DNA from: Ollibium composti
GTDB lineage: Bacteria; Pseudomonadota; Alphaproteobacteria; Rhizobiales; Rhizobiaceae
Assembly (NCBI RefSeq): GCF_004801285.1
Contig: NZ_SSNY01000007.1
Coordinates: 186,001-250,000 of the forward strand
Length of the DNA stretch: 64,000 nucleotides
Direction: 5' to 3'
Shown here: in pieces, positions 35,800 to 43,921 of the stretch
Layout of the letters: each line of letters opens with the position of its first letter
How positions within the stretch are numbered: the first letter of the stretch is position 1
The notes under the pieces: model-generated
Told to the model about the DNA's origin: nothing
Database searches by the model: none
What the model saw: the letters and a program-made list of their open reading frames with translations, nothing else
Translations under genes and position numbers: made by a program

Positions 35800-37140
35800 T
35801 CAGTCCTTGCCGGTCACCTTGCGGCGGCGGGGCTTTCCCGATGCCTTGGCGCCGGCCTTCGCCGCGGGTGCCGCCTTTTCGGGCGGTGTCGCGGCGGGCT
35901 CGACCGTGCTGTGGCCCATCTCGTGCAGGGCGATGGCCTTCTCGCACTTGCCGATATAGTCGCGCGTCATCGGCAGCACGTCGTTGCGGCGGGTGAGCTG
36001 GATCTGGAAATTCACCAGGTCCTGCCAGCGGAACGAGGCCTCGGAGCCGGCGAGATAGAACTCCCACATGCGGCAGAAGCGTTCGTCGTAGATCGCCTTC
36101 ACCTGCTCGCGCTTCGCCATGAAGCGCTCGCGCCAGGCCTTCAGCGTCTCGGCATAGTGGAGCCTGAGTATCTCGACGTCCGTCACCATCAGGCCCGAGC
36201 GCTCGATATGCGGCATCACTTCCGACAGCGCGGGAATGTAGCCGCCGGGGAAGATGTGCTTGCGGATGAAGGCGTTGGTCGTGGTCGGCGGCCCGACCCG
36301 GCCGATCGTGTGCAGCAGCATCACGCCGTCGGGCTTGAGCAACTGGGCGCACTTGTCGAAGTAGGTCTTGTAGTGGTTGACGCCGACATGCTCGAACATG
36401 CCGACCGAGACGATGCGGTCGAAACGCTCGGTCAGGTCGCGATAATCGCGCAGTTCGAAATGCACGCTGCTTTCGAGACCTTCAGCATGGGCGCGGTCGG
36501 TCGAAACCTGGTGCTGTTCGGTGGACAGCGTGACGCCGAGCACGTCGGTCTCGAAGGTGCGGGCGATGTAGAGCCCGAGCCCGCCCCAGCCGGAACCGAT
36601 ATCGAGCACCGTCTGGCCCGGCTTGATCTTCAGCTTGGCGGCGATGTGGCGCTTCTTGGCGAGTTGCGCCTCTTCCAGCGTCATGTCGGGACGCTCGTAA
36701 TAGGCGCAGGAGTACTGCATATCGTCGTCGAGGAACAGTTTGTAGAGCTCGCCCGACAGGTCGTAGTGGCGCTCGACATTGCGCTTCGAGCGCCGTTCGG
36801 TGTTCCACTGCTGCAGCGGCCGCGCCTTGAGGCGCATCGTATTGAGCAGCTTCCCCCAGCCCGAATCGATCCAGGAAATGCCGATGTTGCGATAGATCAG
36901 GTGCAGGAAGGACAGCACGTCGCCTTCGGCGAAATCGATCTGCTGTTCCATGTACATCTCCGGCAGCGCCAGCGAGGGATGCAGCATGATCGCCCGCTCT
37001 GCCTGATGCGTATGGATGACGAGATGGACCTTCTCACCGTCGCCGTCGCCGAAGTGCCGGGTGGTGCCGCTCGGGCCGGTGATCGAAAGGTTGCCGATGC
37101 GCACGGTGCGCTCGACGATACGTTGCAAAAACAGGTTCAT
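35800..37140 (-). CDS. cfa: Cyclopropane-fatty-acyl-phospholipid synthase
   Basis: This 446-residue SAM-dependent enzyme adds a methylene bridge to unsaturated acyl chains of membrane lipids. It has the N-terminal lipid-binding part ([20 protein letters not shown]), the SAM motif [35 protein letters not shown] and [10 protein letters not shown]. The C-terminal tail is Ala/Lys-rich ([19 protein letters not shown]). The start at 37140 ([12 protein letters not shown]) is used. Rhizobia often carry two cfa genes, so this may be one of a pair. It stands alone downstream of the rplI terminator region. Confidence 0.9.
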   Translation of the reverse strand: MNLFLQRIVERTVRIGNLSITGPSGTTRHFGDGDGEKVHLVIHTHQAERAIMLHPSLALPEMYMEQQIDFAEGDVLSFLHLIYRNIGISWIDSGWGKLLNTMRLKARPLQQWNTERRSKRNVERHYDLSGELYKLFLDDDMQYSCAYYERPDMTLEEAQLAKKRHIAAKLKIKPGQTVLDIGSGWGGLGLYIARTFETDVLGVTLSTEQHQVSTDRAHAEGLESSVHFELRDYRDLTERFDRIVSVGMFEHVGVNHYKTYFDKCAQLLKPDGVMLLHTIGRVGPPTTTNAFIRKHIFPGGYIPALSEVMPHIERSGLMVTDVEILRLHYAETLKAWRERFMAKREQVKAIYDERFCRMWEFYLAGSEASFRWQDLVNFQIQLTRRNDVLPMTRDYIGKCEKAIALHEMGHSTVEPAATPPEKAAPAAKAGAKASGKPRRRKVTGKD

Positions 37141-37230
37141 GACCGCGCCCTCGCGAGAAAAGGCAATGTGACAGCCCCGCTGCCACAATCCTGCCTCAAA
37201 ACCTCAGGGCTTGAAAAGTTCCATGATCAC

Positions 37231-37257
37231 AAAAAAACCGGGCACGAAGGCCCGGTT
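37231..37257 (-). terminator. Rho-independent terminator of rpsF-rpsR-rplI
   Basis: A perfect 8-bp stem, AACCGGGC/GCCCGGTT, has a 6-nt loop and is followed on the minus strand by a run of seven T. It lies 109 bp past the rplI stop and ends the ribosomal protein operon. Confidence 0.85.
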
Positions 37258-37269
37258 CTTGGTCCAGAT

Positions 37270-37364
37270 GTTCACATGTGAACAGAAGGGAATGGGGGAA
37301 TAGGGGAGTATGGGAATAGGGAATACATATTCCCCTATCGCCCTATTCCCTTATCCCCTACGGC
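37270..37364. repeat. Palindrome and GGGAATA-type low-complexity inverted repeat
   Basis: GTTCACATGTGAAC (37270-37283) is a perfect 14-bp palindrome. From about 37288, G-rich GGGAATA-like units run in tandem and then invert to TATTCCC-like units (37329-37364). The whole can fold into a long imperfect hairpin between the rplI stop and its terminator. Confidence 0.7.
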
Positions 37365-37365
37365 C

Positions 37366-37947
37366 TTATTCCTCTTCGCCGCCCTCGAACTCGGCGTTCG
37401 GGTCGAAGAAGTTCTCCGGCCGGGCGGCGTCGTTGATGTCGTCGCCGTAGATGGCTTCGGCGGTGGTCAGCGTTTCGCCCTGCGCCTGGCGCTCGGCCTC
37501 GTCGGCGGAACGGGCGATGTTGAGCGTCACCGTCACCTCGACCTCCGGATGCAGCGCGATCGCCACGTTGGTCAGGCCGATGGTCTTGATCGGGTGGTTC
37601 AGCTCGACCTGGTTGCGGGCGACGCTGAAGCCGTCGGCGGTCAGGATGTCGGCGATGTCGCGGGTCGAAACCGAACCGTAGAGCTGGCCGGTCTCGCCGG
37701 CCGAGCGCACGATGATGAAGCTCTTGCCGTCGAGCTGGTCGGCGACAGTCTGGGCCTCGCTCTTGCGCTCCAGGTTGCGGGCCTCAAGCTGCGCGCGCTG
37801 GCCTTCGAACTTCTTCTTGTTGGCTTCGTTGGCGCGCAGCGCCTTGCCCTTCGGCAGCAGGAAGTTGCGGGCGAAGCCGTCCTTGACCTTGACGGTCTCA
37901 CCCATCTGGCCGAGGCGGGAAATGCGTTCGAGAAGAATGACTTCCAT
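37366..37947 (-). CDS. rplI: 50S ribosomal protein L9 (bL9)
   Basis: This 193-residue protein has the standard N-terminal RNA-binding domain ([34 protein letters not shown]), the long connecting helix and the C-terminal domain ([13 protein letters not shown] region, [16 protein letters not shown]). It has an acidic tail of about 35 residues beyond the E. coli length (149), common in Hyphomicrobiales. It is the last gene of the rpsF-rpsR-rplI operon, 197 bp after rpsR, and is followed by a strong terminator. Confidence 0.97.
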   Translation of the reverse strand: MEVILLERISRLGQMGETVKVKDGFARNFLLPKGKALRANEANKKKFEGQRAQLEARNLERKSEAQTVADQLDGKSFIIVRSAGETGQLYGSVSTRDIADILTADGFSVARNQVELNHPIKTIGLTNVAIALHPEVEVTVTLNIARSADEAERQAQGETLTTAEAIYGDDINDAARPENFFDPNAEFEGGEEE

Positions 37948-38052
37948 GATCTTGTCCTTTCAGAACCGCAAGCGGTTGAATCAGAATCTCAAGGACAGGA
38001 AGCTGAAGCGGCGGTTTCGCCGGGGTCGCTGTCCTGCCCGTTCGGGCAGTTA

Positions 38053-38070
38053 GGGACGGCAAACCGTCCC
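38053..38070 (-). other. Hairpin in the rpsR-rplI spacer, rplI-proximal
   Basis: GGGACGG-CAAA-CCGTCCC gives a perfect 7-bp stem, 106 bp upstream of rplI in the operon's spacer. With the stronger hairpin at 38117-38136 it may attenuate or process the transcript. No T-run follows. Confidence 0.5.
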
Positions 38071-38116
38071 AACTCGGATTTTCATGCGCCTGACCGGGCC
38101 GAACCCGGAAAGGAGA

Positions 38117-38136
38117 GCGGGCGGCGAACCGCCCGC
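38117..38136 (-). terminator. Hairpin just after rpsR, possible attenuator
   Basis: GCGGGCGG-CGAA-CCGCCCGC is a perfect 8-bp stem, 8 bp past the rpsR stop. On the minus strand it is followed by CTCTCCTTTCC, only weakly T-rich, so partial termination or 3'-end protection is more likely than a full stop. Confidence 0.5.
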
Positions 38137-38144
38137 GTCGTTAT

Positions 38145-38393
38145 TTAGCGAACCACGTAGGGCAGCAGGCCGAGGAAGCGGGCGCGCTTGATCGCCTGGG
38201 CGAGTTCACGCTGCTTCTTCTGGCTGACGGCGGTGATGCGCGAGGGCACGATCTTGCCGCGTTCGGAAATGTAGCGCTGCAGCAGACGCACGTCCTTGTA
38301 GTCGATGCGCGGCGCGTTGGCGCCGGAGAACGGGCAGGTCTTGCGGCGGCGATGGAACGGACGCCGGGTCGGGATCTGGTTGATGTCGACCAT
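38145..38393 (-). CDS. rpsR: 30S ribosomal protein S18 (bS18)
   Basis: This 82-residue protein has the family core [40 protein letters not shown] and [19 protein letters not shown]. It forms a heterodimer with S6 in the small subunit. Its ATG overlaps the rpsF stop by 4 bp, so synthesis of the two partners is coupled. Confidence 0.98.
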   Translation of the reverse strand: MVDINQIPTRRPFHRRRKTCPFSGANAPRIDYKDVRLLQRYISERGKIVPSRITAVSQKKQRELAQAIKRARFLGLLPYVVR

Positions 38394-38869
38394 TATTCTG
38401 CGCTCCCTTCAAAGCTGCGCGCCGGACGCGGACCACGGTCGCCGCGATCACCGCCACGGTCGCCCCCGCGGTCGCCTCTGTCACGGTCGCCGAACGAGCG
38501 CGGACCGCGATCGCCGAAACCGCGGTCGCCTCGATCCGAGCGCTCCTCGCGCTTCTGCATCATCGCCGAAACGCCGTCCTCGTGCTTGTCGACCTTGATG
38601 CTCATGAAGCGCAGCACGTCTTCGGAGATGCCCTGCTGACGCTCCAGCTCGGCAAGCGCCGCCGGCGGGCAGGTCAGGTCCATCAGCGTGTAGTAGGCCT
38701 TCCGGTTCTTCTTGATCCGGTAGGTGAGGGACTTCAGTCCCCAGTTCTCGACCCGGCCGACCGAGCCGCCGCCAGCGGTGACGATGCCCTTGAAACGTTC
38801 AACGAGCTCATCGACCTGCTGCTGCGACAGATCCTGCCGGGCAAGGAACACATGTTCGTAAAGAGCCAT
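38393..38869 (-). CDS. rpsF: 30S ribosomal protein S6 (bS6) with Arg-Gly-Asp-rich tail
   Basis: This 158-residue protein has a normal S6 core of ~115 residues ([41 protein letters not shown]) followed by a tail of ~45 residues built from [11 protein letters not shown]-type repeats (residues ~112-150). E. coli S6 ends earlier and is polyglutamylated at its C-terminus by RimK. The present tail does end with Glu (EGSAE), but relevance to the RimK-like ligase at 0.8 kb is unproven. It heads the rpsF-rpsR-rplI operon. Confidence 0.97.
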   Translation of the reverse strand: MALYEHVFLARQDLSQQQVDELVERFKGIVTAGGGSVGRVENWGLKSLTYRIKKNRKAYYTLMDLTCPPAALAELERQQGISEDVLRFMSIKVDKHEDGVSAMMQKREERSDRGDRGFGDRGPRSFGDRDRGDRGGDRGGDRGDRGPRPARSFEGSAE

Positions 38870-38895
38870 AGTTCTTTTGCCTTTCTTCGTTTCTC

Positions 38896-38925
38896 TCCCG
38901 GTTCCCGGCGGCTAAAGCCTCTGCA
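38896..38925 (-). promoter_or_regulatory. Possible S6:S18 autoregulatory leader hairpin
   Basis: The rpsF leader, 40-60 bases upstream of the ATG, contains GGCTTTAGCC (38910-38919, complement) beside CCGGGAACCGG. S6:S18 leader RNAs bind the protein pair through a hairpin with conserved CCG bulges. Resemblance is loose, and no covariance could be tested. Confidence 0.25.
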
Positions 38926-39145
38926 ACTTCTCTGATCCTTCGAGGGCCTGTGGCCGCCTCAGGAGAAGAAAGGAGCATGACGAGACGGTCGAGAGCGGAG
39001 ACACGGGAGGCGGAAGCCTTGTGGCTCCACGACGAAAGCTTTGTTTTCAGGGAAAACGGCCCTCGGCCCTCCGTTCAGCCCCCAGTCGGGACCGGCAGAT
39101 TGCGGCTGCGTATACAGGATTTTGGCCGCAACGCAAGCCTGCGGA

Positions 39146-40330
39146 TCAAGTCTTGCGCTTGCGCAGCGCCAGCCGCCCGATCGCCAGCACCATATAGGCG
39201 CCGAAGAACAGCGCCAGCGACCAGCCGAAACCGGAAGGCCCGGCGATGTCCATGCCGATGCCGATGGCCTGCGGGCCGAGCACCATGCCGACCCCGTAGC
39301 ACAGCACGAAGGCGGCGTTGGCCGAGGCGAGCTCGTGGCCCGAAAGCTGCGAGCCTAGATGGGCGAGCCCCACCGTGTACATCGCCGCGACGACGCCGCC
39401 CCAGACGAACAGCAGCGTCGCCATCAGGTGCCAGTTCTGCGCGAACAGCGGCATGAAGACGGTGCCGACGAGGCCGACGAAGGCGCACAGGAGCAGGAGG
39501 TAGCGGCGGTCGCCGACCCTGTCGGAGATCATGCCGATGGGAATCTGCAGCAGCACATTGCCGAGGCCGATCATGGTCAAAAGCAGTGCCGCGTCCGCTT
39601 CCGAATAGCCGATGCGGTTGCCGTAGACGGGAAACAGCGCGAAGCCGCCCGTTTCAACGGCGCCGAAGACAAGCACGGCCGCCGTCGCCGTGGGCACCAG
39701 CCAGATATAATGCAGGAAACCGCTGGTTTCCTCGCCTTCGGCGCGGATCGGCGGGCTCTCGTTGCGGGCGGCCAGAACCGGCACGGCCGCCACCGCCACC
39801 AGCGCCACCGTCACGCCGAAGGGCAGGAAGCCGGTGCTGCCGAGATGGGCGAACAGCCACGGGCCCGCGGCGAAGCCAAGCGAAAGCACGGTGGCGTAGA
39901 CGCCGAGCACCAGCCCGCGCCGCGACGGCGGTGCCGAGGTGCTGATCCAGAACTCGGACAGGATGAAGAGGATGGTCAGCGACACATGCAGGAGCACGCG
40001 CAGCGGAAACCACATCCAGAACGCCGGCGCGAAATGGAAGCCGACGAAGGCGACCGCCCCGGCCGCGATCATGAGAAGCATGGCCCAGGCGACACCTATG
40101 CGCGAGGCGAGCGGCGTCGCCAGCGGCGCGCCGGCGATCGAGGCGATGCCGGCCACGGCCGTGTTGAGCCCGATCATCGAGGCCGAATGGCCGCGCGATT
40201 CCAGGATGACGGACAGAAGCGGCATGCCGAGCCCGATGGCGATGCCCACCACGCTGATCGAGGAGATGGCCGCGATGATCGACAGCCAGCGCACGCGTTC
40301 TGCGTCCTGAGGCTCGGTTGCGACCGTCAT
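39146..40330 (-). CDS. MFS transporter
   Basis: This 394-residue inner-membrane protein has twelve hydrophobic segments and a central cytoplasmic loop (RNESPPIRAEGEETSG). The layout resembles YcaD-like members of the major facilitator superfamily: a first helix region IAAISSISVVGIAIGLGMPL and motif-A-like segments LASRIGVAWA and ISDRVGDRRY. Substrate unknown. It starts 27 bp downstream of the Nudix gene's stop on the same strand and may be cotranscribed with it. Confidence 0.88.
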   Translation of the reverse strand: MTVATEPQDAERVRWLSIIAAISSISVVGIAIGLGMPLLSVILESRGHSASMIGLNTAVAGIASIAGAPLATPLASRIGVAWAMLLMIAAGAVAFVGFHFAPAFWMWFPLRVLLHVSLTILFILSEFWISTSAPPSRRGLVLGVYATVLSLGFAAGPWLFAHLGSTGFLPFGVTVALVAVAAVPVLAARNESPPIRAEGEETSGFLHYIWLVPTATAAVLVFGAVETGGFALFPVYGNRIGYSEADAALLLTMIGLGNVLLQIPIGMISDRVGDRRYLLLLCAFVGLVGTVFMPLFAQNWHLMATLLFVWGGVVAAMYTVGLAHLGSQLSGHELASANAAFVLCYGVGMVLGPQAIGIGMDIAGPSGFGWSLALFFGAYMVLAIGRLALRKRKT

Positions 40331-40357
40331 GAAAGACCCTGATGCTGAACTGACTGA

Positions 40358-41086
40358 CTAGAGAACTTCGCGGATGAACCGCTTGCCGATCATCCGGTAG
40401 AACGGCACCTCGCCGCCGCCGGGCTTGAGCAGCGGATCGAAGGCGAGCCGCCGCTCCAGTTCTTCCAGGATCGTGCGGGTGATCGCCGGAATATCGGCCT
40501 GCCGGGCCTCCGCGAGCGGCAGCCAGACGAGTTCCTCCAATTCGTTCGTCGGCCCGCCCTGAGGCAATTCCACCGCGACGTCGCTGCGCCATGCGGCGAG
40601 GAAGCGGGTGTCGAAGCGGCGCACCCGGCCGGGCGGCGTGATCGCACGGGCGATGAAGCGCATCGCTTCCAGCGAAGGAGCGACGCCATGCTCGGCAAAA
40701 CCCTGCCAGTCGCGCTTCGCGGTGCTGAACGGAGCCCGCCGGCCGATGAGCAGGCCGGCTTCCTCATAGGTTTCGCGGATGGCGGACAGCGCGATGGCCC
40801 GCGCCCGCGCCGCGCCCACTTTTCCGGCGCGCGCCGTCAGCCGCGCCTCTTCTTCGGGGGGCAGCGGCGTCGCCGCCGGGATTCGGCTGTCGGCCGGGTC
40901 GGTGCGGCCGCCGGGAAACACGAATTTCCCCGGCATGAAGGCGTGGCGCATGTGGCGCCGCCCCATCAGCACGCGGGCCGCGCTGCCTTCGCCGTCGAGC
41001 AGGATCAGGGTGGCGGCATCGCGCGGCCGCTTGGGACCCGCGCCCAATGCGATGCGTTCGACCGCGTCCACTTCCGCCTTGCTCAT
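40358..41086 (-). CDS. Nudix hydrolase with extended Nudix box
   Basis: This 242-residue Nudix protein has a long insertion inside the motif: GGRTDPADSRIPAATPLP leads through about 25 residues to AIALSAIRETYEEAGLLIG, giving the RExxEEAG end. The layout matches the NUDT7/8/19-like or YfcD-type Nudix proteins that act on CoA-type or unknown substrates. ATG at 41086 (MSKAEV) is preferred over 41095. It lies between DUF983 and the MFS gene on one strand. Confidence 0.88.
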   Translation of the reverse strand: MSKAEVDAVERIALGAGPKRPRDAATLILLDGEGSAARVLMGRRHMRHAFMPGKFVFPGGRTDPADSRIPAATPLPPEEEARLTARAGKVGAARARAIALSAIRETYEEAGLLIGRRAPFSTAKRDWQGFAEHGVAPSLEAMRFIARAITPPGRVRRFDTRFLAAWRSDVAVELPQGGPTNELEELVWLPLAEARQADIPAITRTILEELERRLAFDPLLKPGGGEVPFYRMIGKRFIREVL

Positions 41087-41167
41087 TCCGTGCATGCGTT
41101 CGACCTAGCCGAAAGTCGCCGGCCGGGAAAGGGGCGAATGCCTGCGGGCCATTGCACCAATGGCCAC

Positions 41168-41620
41168 CTACAGCTCCGGATGCGTTTCGAACTCGTCTTT
41201 TTCGCCGCCGAAGCCGTGCATGTAGCAGGCCCATTGCAGGCCCACGACCGCGCCCTTGACCGGTTGCAGCAGCGCCAGCGAAAGCAGCACCGTCAACGGC
41301 GCCCAGACGGCGAGATGCTGCCACATCGCCCAATTGGAGGTCATCTCGACCGCCATGAAGCCGCCGAGCACGACATGGCCGACGATGACGATGACCAGAT
41401 AGGCCGGCAGGTCGTCGGCGCGGTGGTGGGAGATGTCCTCGCCGCACACGGCGCACTTGTCGACCGTCTTGACGAAGGCGCGGAACAGCTTGCCCTCGCC
41501 GCAATGCGGGCAGCGGCCGAAAAAGCCGCGCTTCATCGCCTCCCAGATCGGCCGGGCCGGCCGTCCGGAATGGTTCTCGCCGCCGAAAACCTGCGCTTCC
41601 ATGCCTGCGTTCGTTGCCAT
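41168..41620 (-). CDS. DUF983 membrane protein
   Basis: This 150-residue protein has an N-terminal zinc-ribbon-like pair, CPHCGEG and CAVCGED, then two hydrophobic segments (DLPAYLVIVIVGHVVLGGFM and APLTVLLSLALLQPVKGAVV). This is the DUF983 layout, widespread in alphaproteobacteria and sometimes near cytochrome oxidase genes; function is unknown. It starts 2 bp after rnr ends, so the two are in one operon with topA upstream. Confidence 0.92.
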   Translation of the reverse strand: MATNAGMEAQVFGGENHSGRPARPIWEAMKRGFFGRCPHCGEGKLFRAFVKTVDKCAVCGEDISHHRADDLPAYLVIVIVGHVVLGGFMAVEMTSNWAMWQHLAVWAPLTVLLSLALLQPVKGAVVGLQWACYMHGFGGEKDEFETHPEL

Positions 41621-41622
41621 CG

Positions 41623-43917
41623 TTATCGTCTCCTGCCGCGCGAGCGCCCTTGTGAAGCCCGGGCGCGGCCCTTTGCCTTGTGGAACGACCGCCGCGAGCC
41701 GGGCAGGGGCTTGGGCTCCGTCAGCATCTCGAAGCGCATCGCGCCGGCCATCGGCGCCACTTCCACGAGACGGACCTCGACACGGTCCGCAAGCTGGTAG
41801 CCTTTCCCGCTGCGTTCGCCGAACAGCGATCGCGCTGTTTCATCGTAGATATAGTAGTCGCCACCCAGGGATGACACCGGAATAAAGCCATCCGCGCCGA
41901 ACTGCGGCAATGTGACAAACAGCCCGGCCTTGGTGACGCCGGAGATGCGGGCGTCGAAGCGCTCGTCGACGCGCTCGGCGAGATACGCGGCGATCAGCCG
42001 GTCAACCGTCTCGCGCTCCGCCGCCATGGCGCGGCGTTCCGTCGCCGAAATCAGCACCGCCGTTTCCTCCAGCCGCGCTTCCTCCTCGCGCGTCAATCCG
42101 CCGGCGCCGAGGCCGAGGGAGGCGATCAGCGCGCGATGCACGATCAGGTCGGCATAGCGGCGGATGGGCGAGGTGAAATGCGCGTAGCGGCGCAGGTTCA
42201 GGCCGAAATGGCCGATATTGGCCGGCGAGTATTCGGCCTGGCTTTGCGAGCGCAGCACCACTTCATTGACCAGCGCCTCGTTGTCGGCGCCGCGTACCCG
42301 CTCCAATATGCTGTTGAACTGGGCCGGCCGCATCTGCGCGCCGCGCGCCAGCGACAGGCTCAGCGTCTGCAGGAATTCGCGCAGCGATTCCTGCTTGGCC
42401 AGCGACGGCGCGTCGTGGATGCGATAGATCAGCGCCTGCTTCCTGCCCTCCAGTGTCTCGGCCGCCGCGACATTGGCCTGGATCATGAATTCTTCGATCA
42501 GCTTGTGGGCGTCGAGCCGTTCCGGCACCACCACGCGGTCGACGGTGCCGTCTTCCTTGAGCAGGATTTTCCGTTCCGGCAGGTCGAGTTCCAGCGGCTG
42601 GCGCGCGTCGCGGCCGCGCTTCAGCACGGCGTAGGCGTCCCACAGTGGCTTCAGCACCGTGTCTAGGATCGGCCCGGTCTTGTCGTCGAGCACGCCGTCG
42701 ATGGCCGCCTGCGCCTGGGGGTAGGCGAGCTTGGCGGCCGACTTCATCATGACGCGATGGAAGGAATGGCGGATTTTGCGGCCTTCCGCAGAAAACGTCA
42801 TGCGCACGGCGATTGCCGGCTTGTCCTCGCCCTCGCGCAGAGAGCACAGGTTGTTCGAGATGCGCTCCGGCAGCATCGGCACGACGCGGTCGGGAAAATA
42901 GACCGAATTGCCGCGCTTCAGCGCCTCGCGGTCGAGTGGCGTGCCGGGCCGCACATAAGCGGCGACGTCGGCGATGGCGACCGTCACCACCACACCGCCG
43001 ACGTTGTTCTCGTCGGTGTCGGGCACGGCGAACACCGCGTCGTCATGGTCCTTGGCGTCGGCCGGATCGATGGTGACCAGCGGCAGGTCGCGCCAGTCTT
43101 CGCGCTTCTCCAGCGTGACCGGCTTCAGCGCCTCTGCTTCCGCCAGCACATCCGGCGGGAATAGATGCGGGATGTCGTGGGCGTGGATGGCGATCATCGA
43201 GACCGCCTTCTCGCTGGTCAGCGAACCCAGCACCGAAAGCACCTTGGCCTTCGGCAAGCCGTAGCGCCCGGCCTTCGACGGCTCGACCTCGACGAGGTCG
43301 CCGTTCTTCGCGCCGTTCTGGAATTCCTTGTCGACGATCAGTTCGGGTTGCCGGCGCTCCACCGGCTCGATGCGGAACGTGCCGTCCTTCAGAACGCGGA
43401 AGATGCCGAGTACGGCTTCCGAGCGCTTCTCGAACAGCTTCATCACCCGCCCCGTATAGGCCGGCCCGCTCTCGTCGTCGGTCGGGAAGGTTTTGGCCAG
43501 CACGCGGTCGCCGATGCCGGGGGCAGGGCCGCCATTGCCGCGCGACGAGCGCAGCGCGACCGTCGGCGGCTGATCGCCCTGATAGTCGATCGGCCGCGCC
43601 AGAAGGCCGCCTTCGCCGTCGCGGCCGAAGATTTCGAGCACGGTGACGTGCGGCAGCGCGCCGGGGCGGATGTGGCGCTTCCGGCTCTTTTCCAAAAGCC
43701 CCTCGTCGGCGAGGTCGCGCAGCATGTCCTTCAACCAGATGCGATCGTCGCCGCGCAACGCGAACGCCTTGGCGATCTCGCGCTTGCCGGAGCGGTCCGG
43801 GTTTTCCGCGATGTAGCGCAGGACCTCGTCGCGCGAGGGGCGGTAGGCGTCCTTGCCGCGACGGGTATCGGTAGCGCGCGGATCGCCGTGGTGCCGTCCG
43901 GAGATCCTGCGTGCCAA
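41623..43917 (-). CDS. rnr: Ribonuclease R
   Basis: This 764-residue processive 3'-5' exoribonuclease degrades structured RNA. It has an N-terminal winged-helix (RDEVLRYIAENPDRSGKREI), cold-shock domains, the RNB catalytic domain with DPADAKDHDDAVFAV, ANVAAAETL and HFTSPIRRYADLIVHRAL, an S1 domain (VDERFDARISGVTKAGLF) and a basic Arg/Lys tail. It follows topA by 4 bp and precedes DUF983 by 2 bp. Confidence 0.97.
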   Translation of the reverse strand: MARRISGRHHGDPRATDTRRGKDAYRPSRDEVLRYIAENPDRSGKREIAKAFALRGDDRIWLKDMLRDLADEGLLEKSRKRHIRPGALPHVTVLEIFGRDGEGGLLARPIDYQGDQPPTVALRSSRGNGGPAPGIGDRVLAKTFPTDDESGPAYTGRVMKLFEKRSEAVLGIFRVLKDGTFRIEPVERRQPELIVDKEFQNGAKNGDLVEVEPSKAGRYGLPKAKVLSVLGSLTSEKAVSMIAIHAHDIPHLFPPDVLAEAEALKPVTLEKREDWRDLPLVTIDPADAKDHDDAVFAVPDTDENNVGGVVVTVAIADVAAYVRPGTPLDREALKRGNSVYFPDRVVPMLPERISNNLCSLREGEDKPAIAVRMTFSAEGRKIRHSFHRVMMKSAAKLAYPQAQAAIDGVLDDKTGPILDTVLKPLWDAYAVLKRGRDARQPLELDLPERKILLKEDGTVDRVVVPERLDAHKLIEEFMIQANVAAAETLEGRKQALIYRIHDAPSLAKQESLREFLQTLSLSLARGAQMRPAQFNSILERVRGADNEALVNEVVLRSQSQAEYSPANIGHFGLNLRRYAHFTSPIRRYADLIVHRALIASLGLGAGGLTREEEARLEETAVLISATERRAMAAERETVDRLIAAYLAERVDERFDARISGVTKAGLFVTLPQFGADGFIPVSSLGGDYYIYDETARSLFGERSGKGYQLADRVEVRLVEVAPMAGAMRFEMLTEPKPLPGSRRSFHKAKGRARASQGRSRGRRR

Positions 43918-43921
43918 GCCG

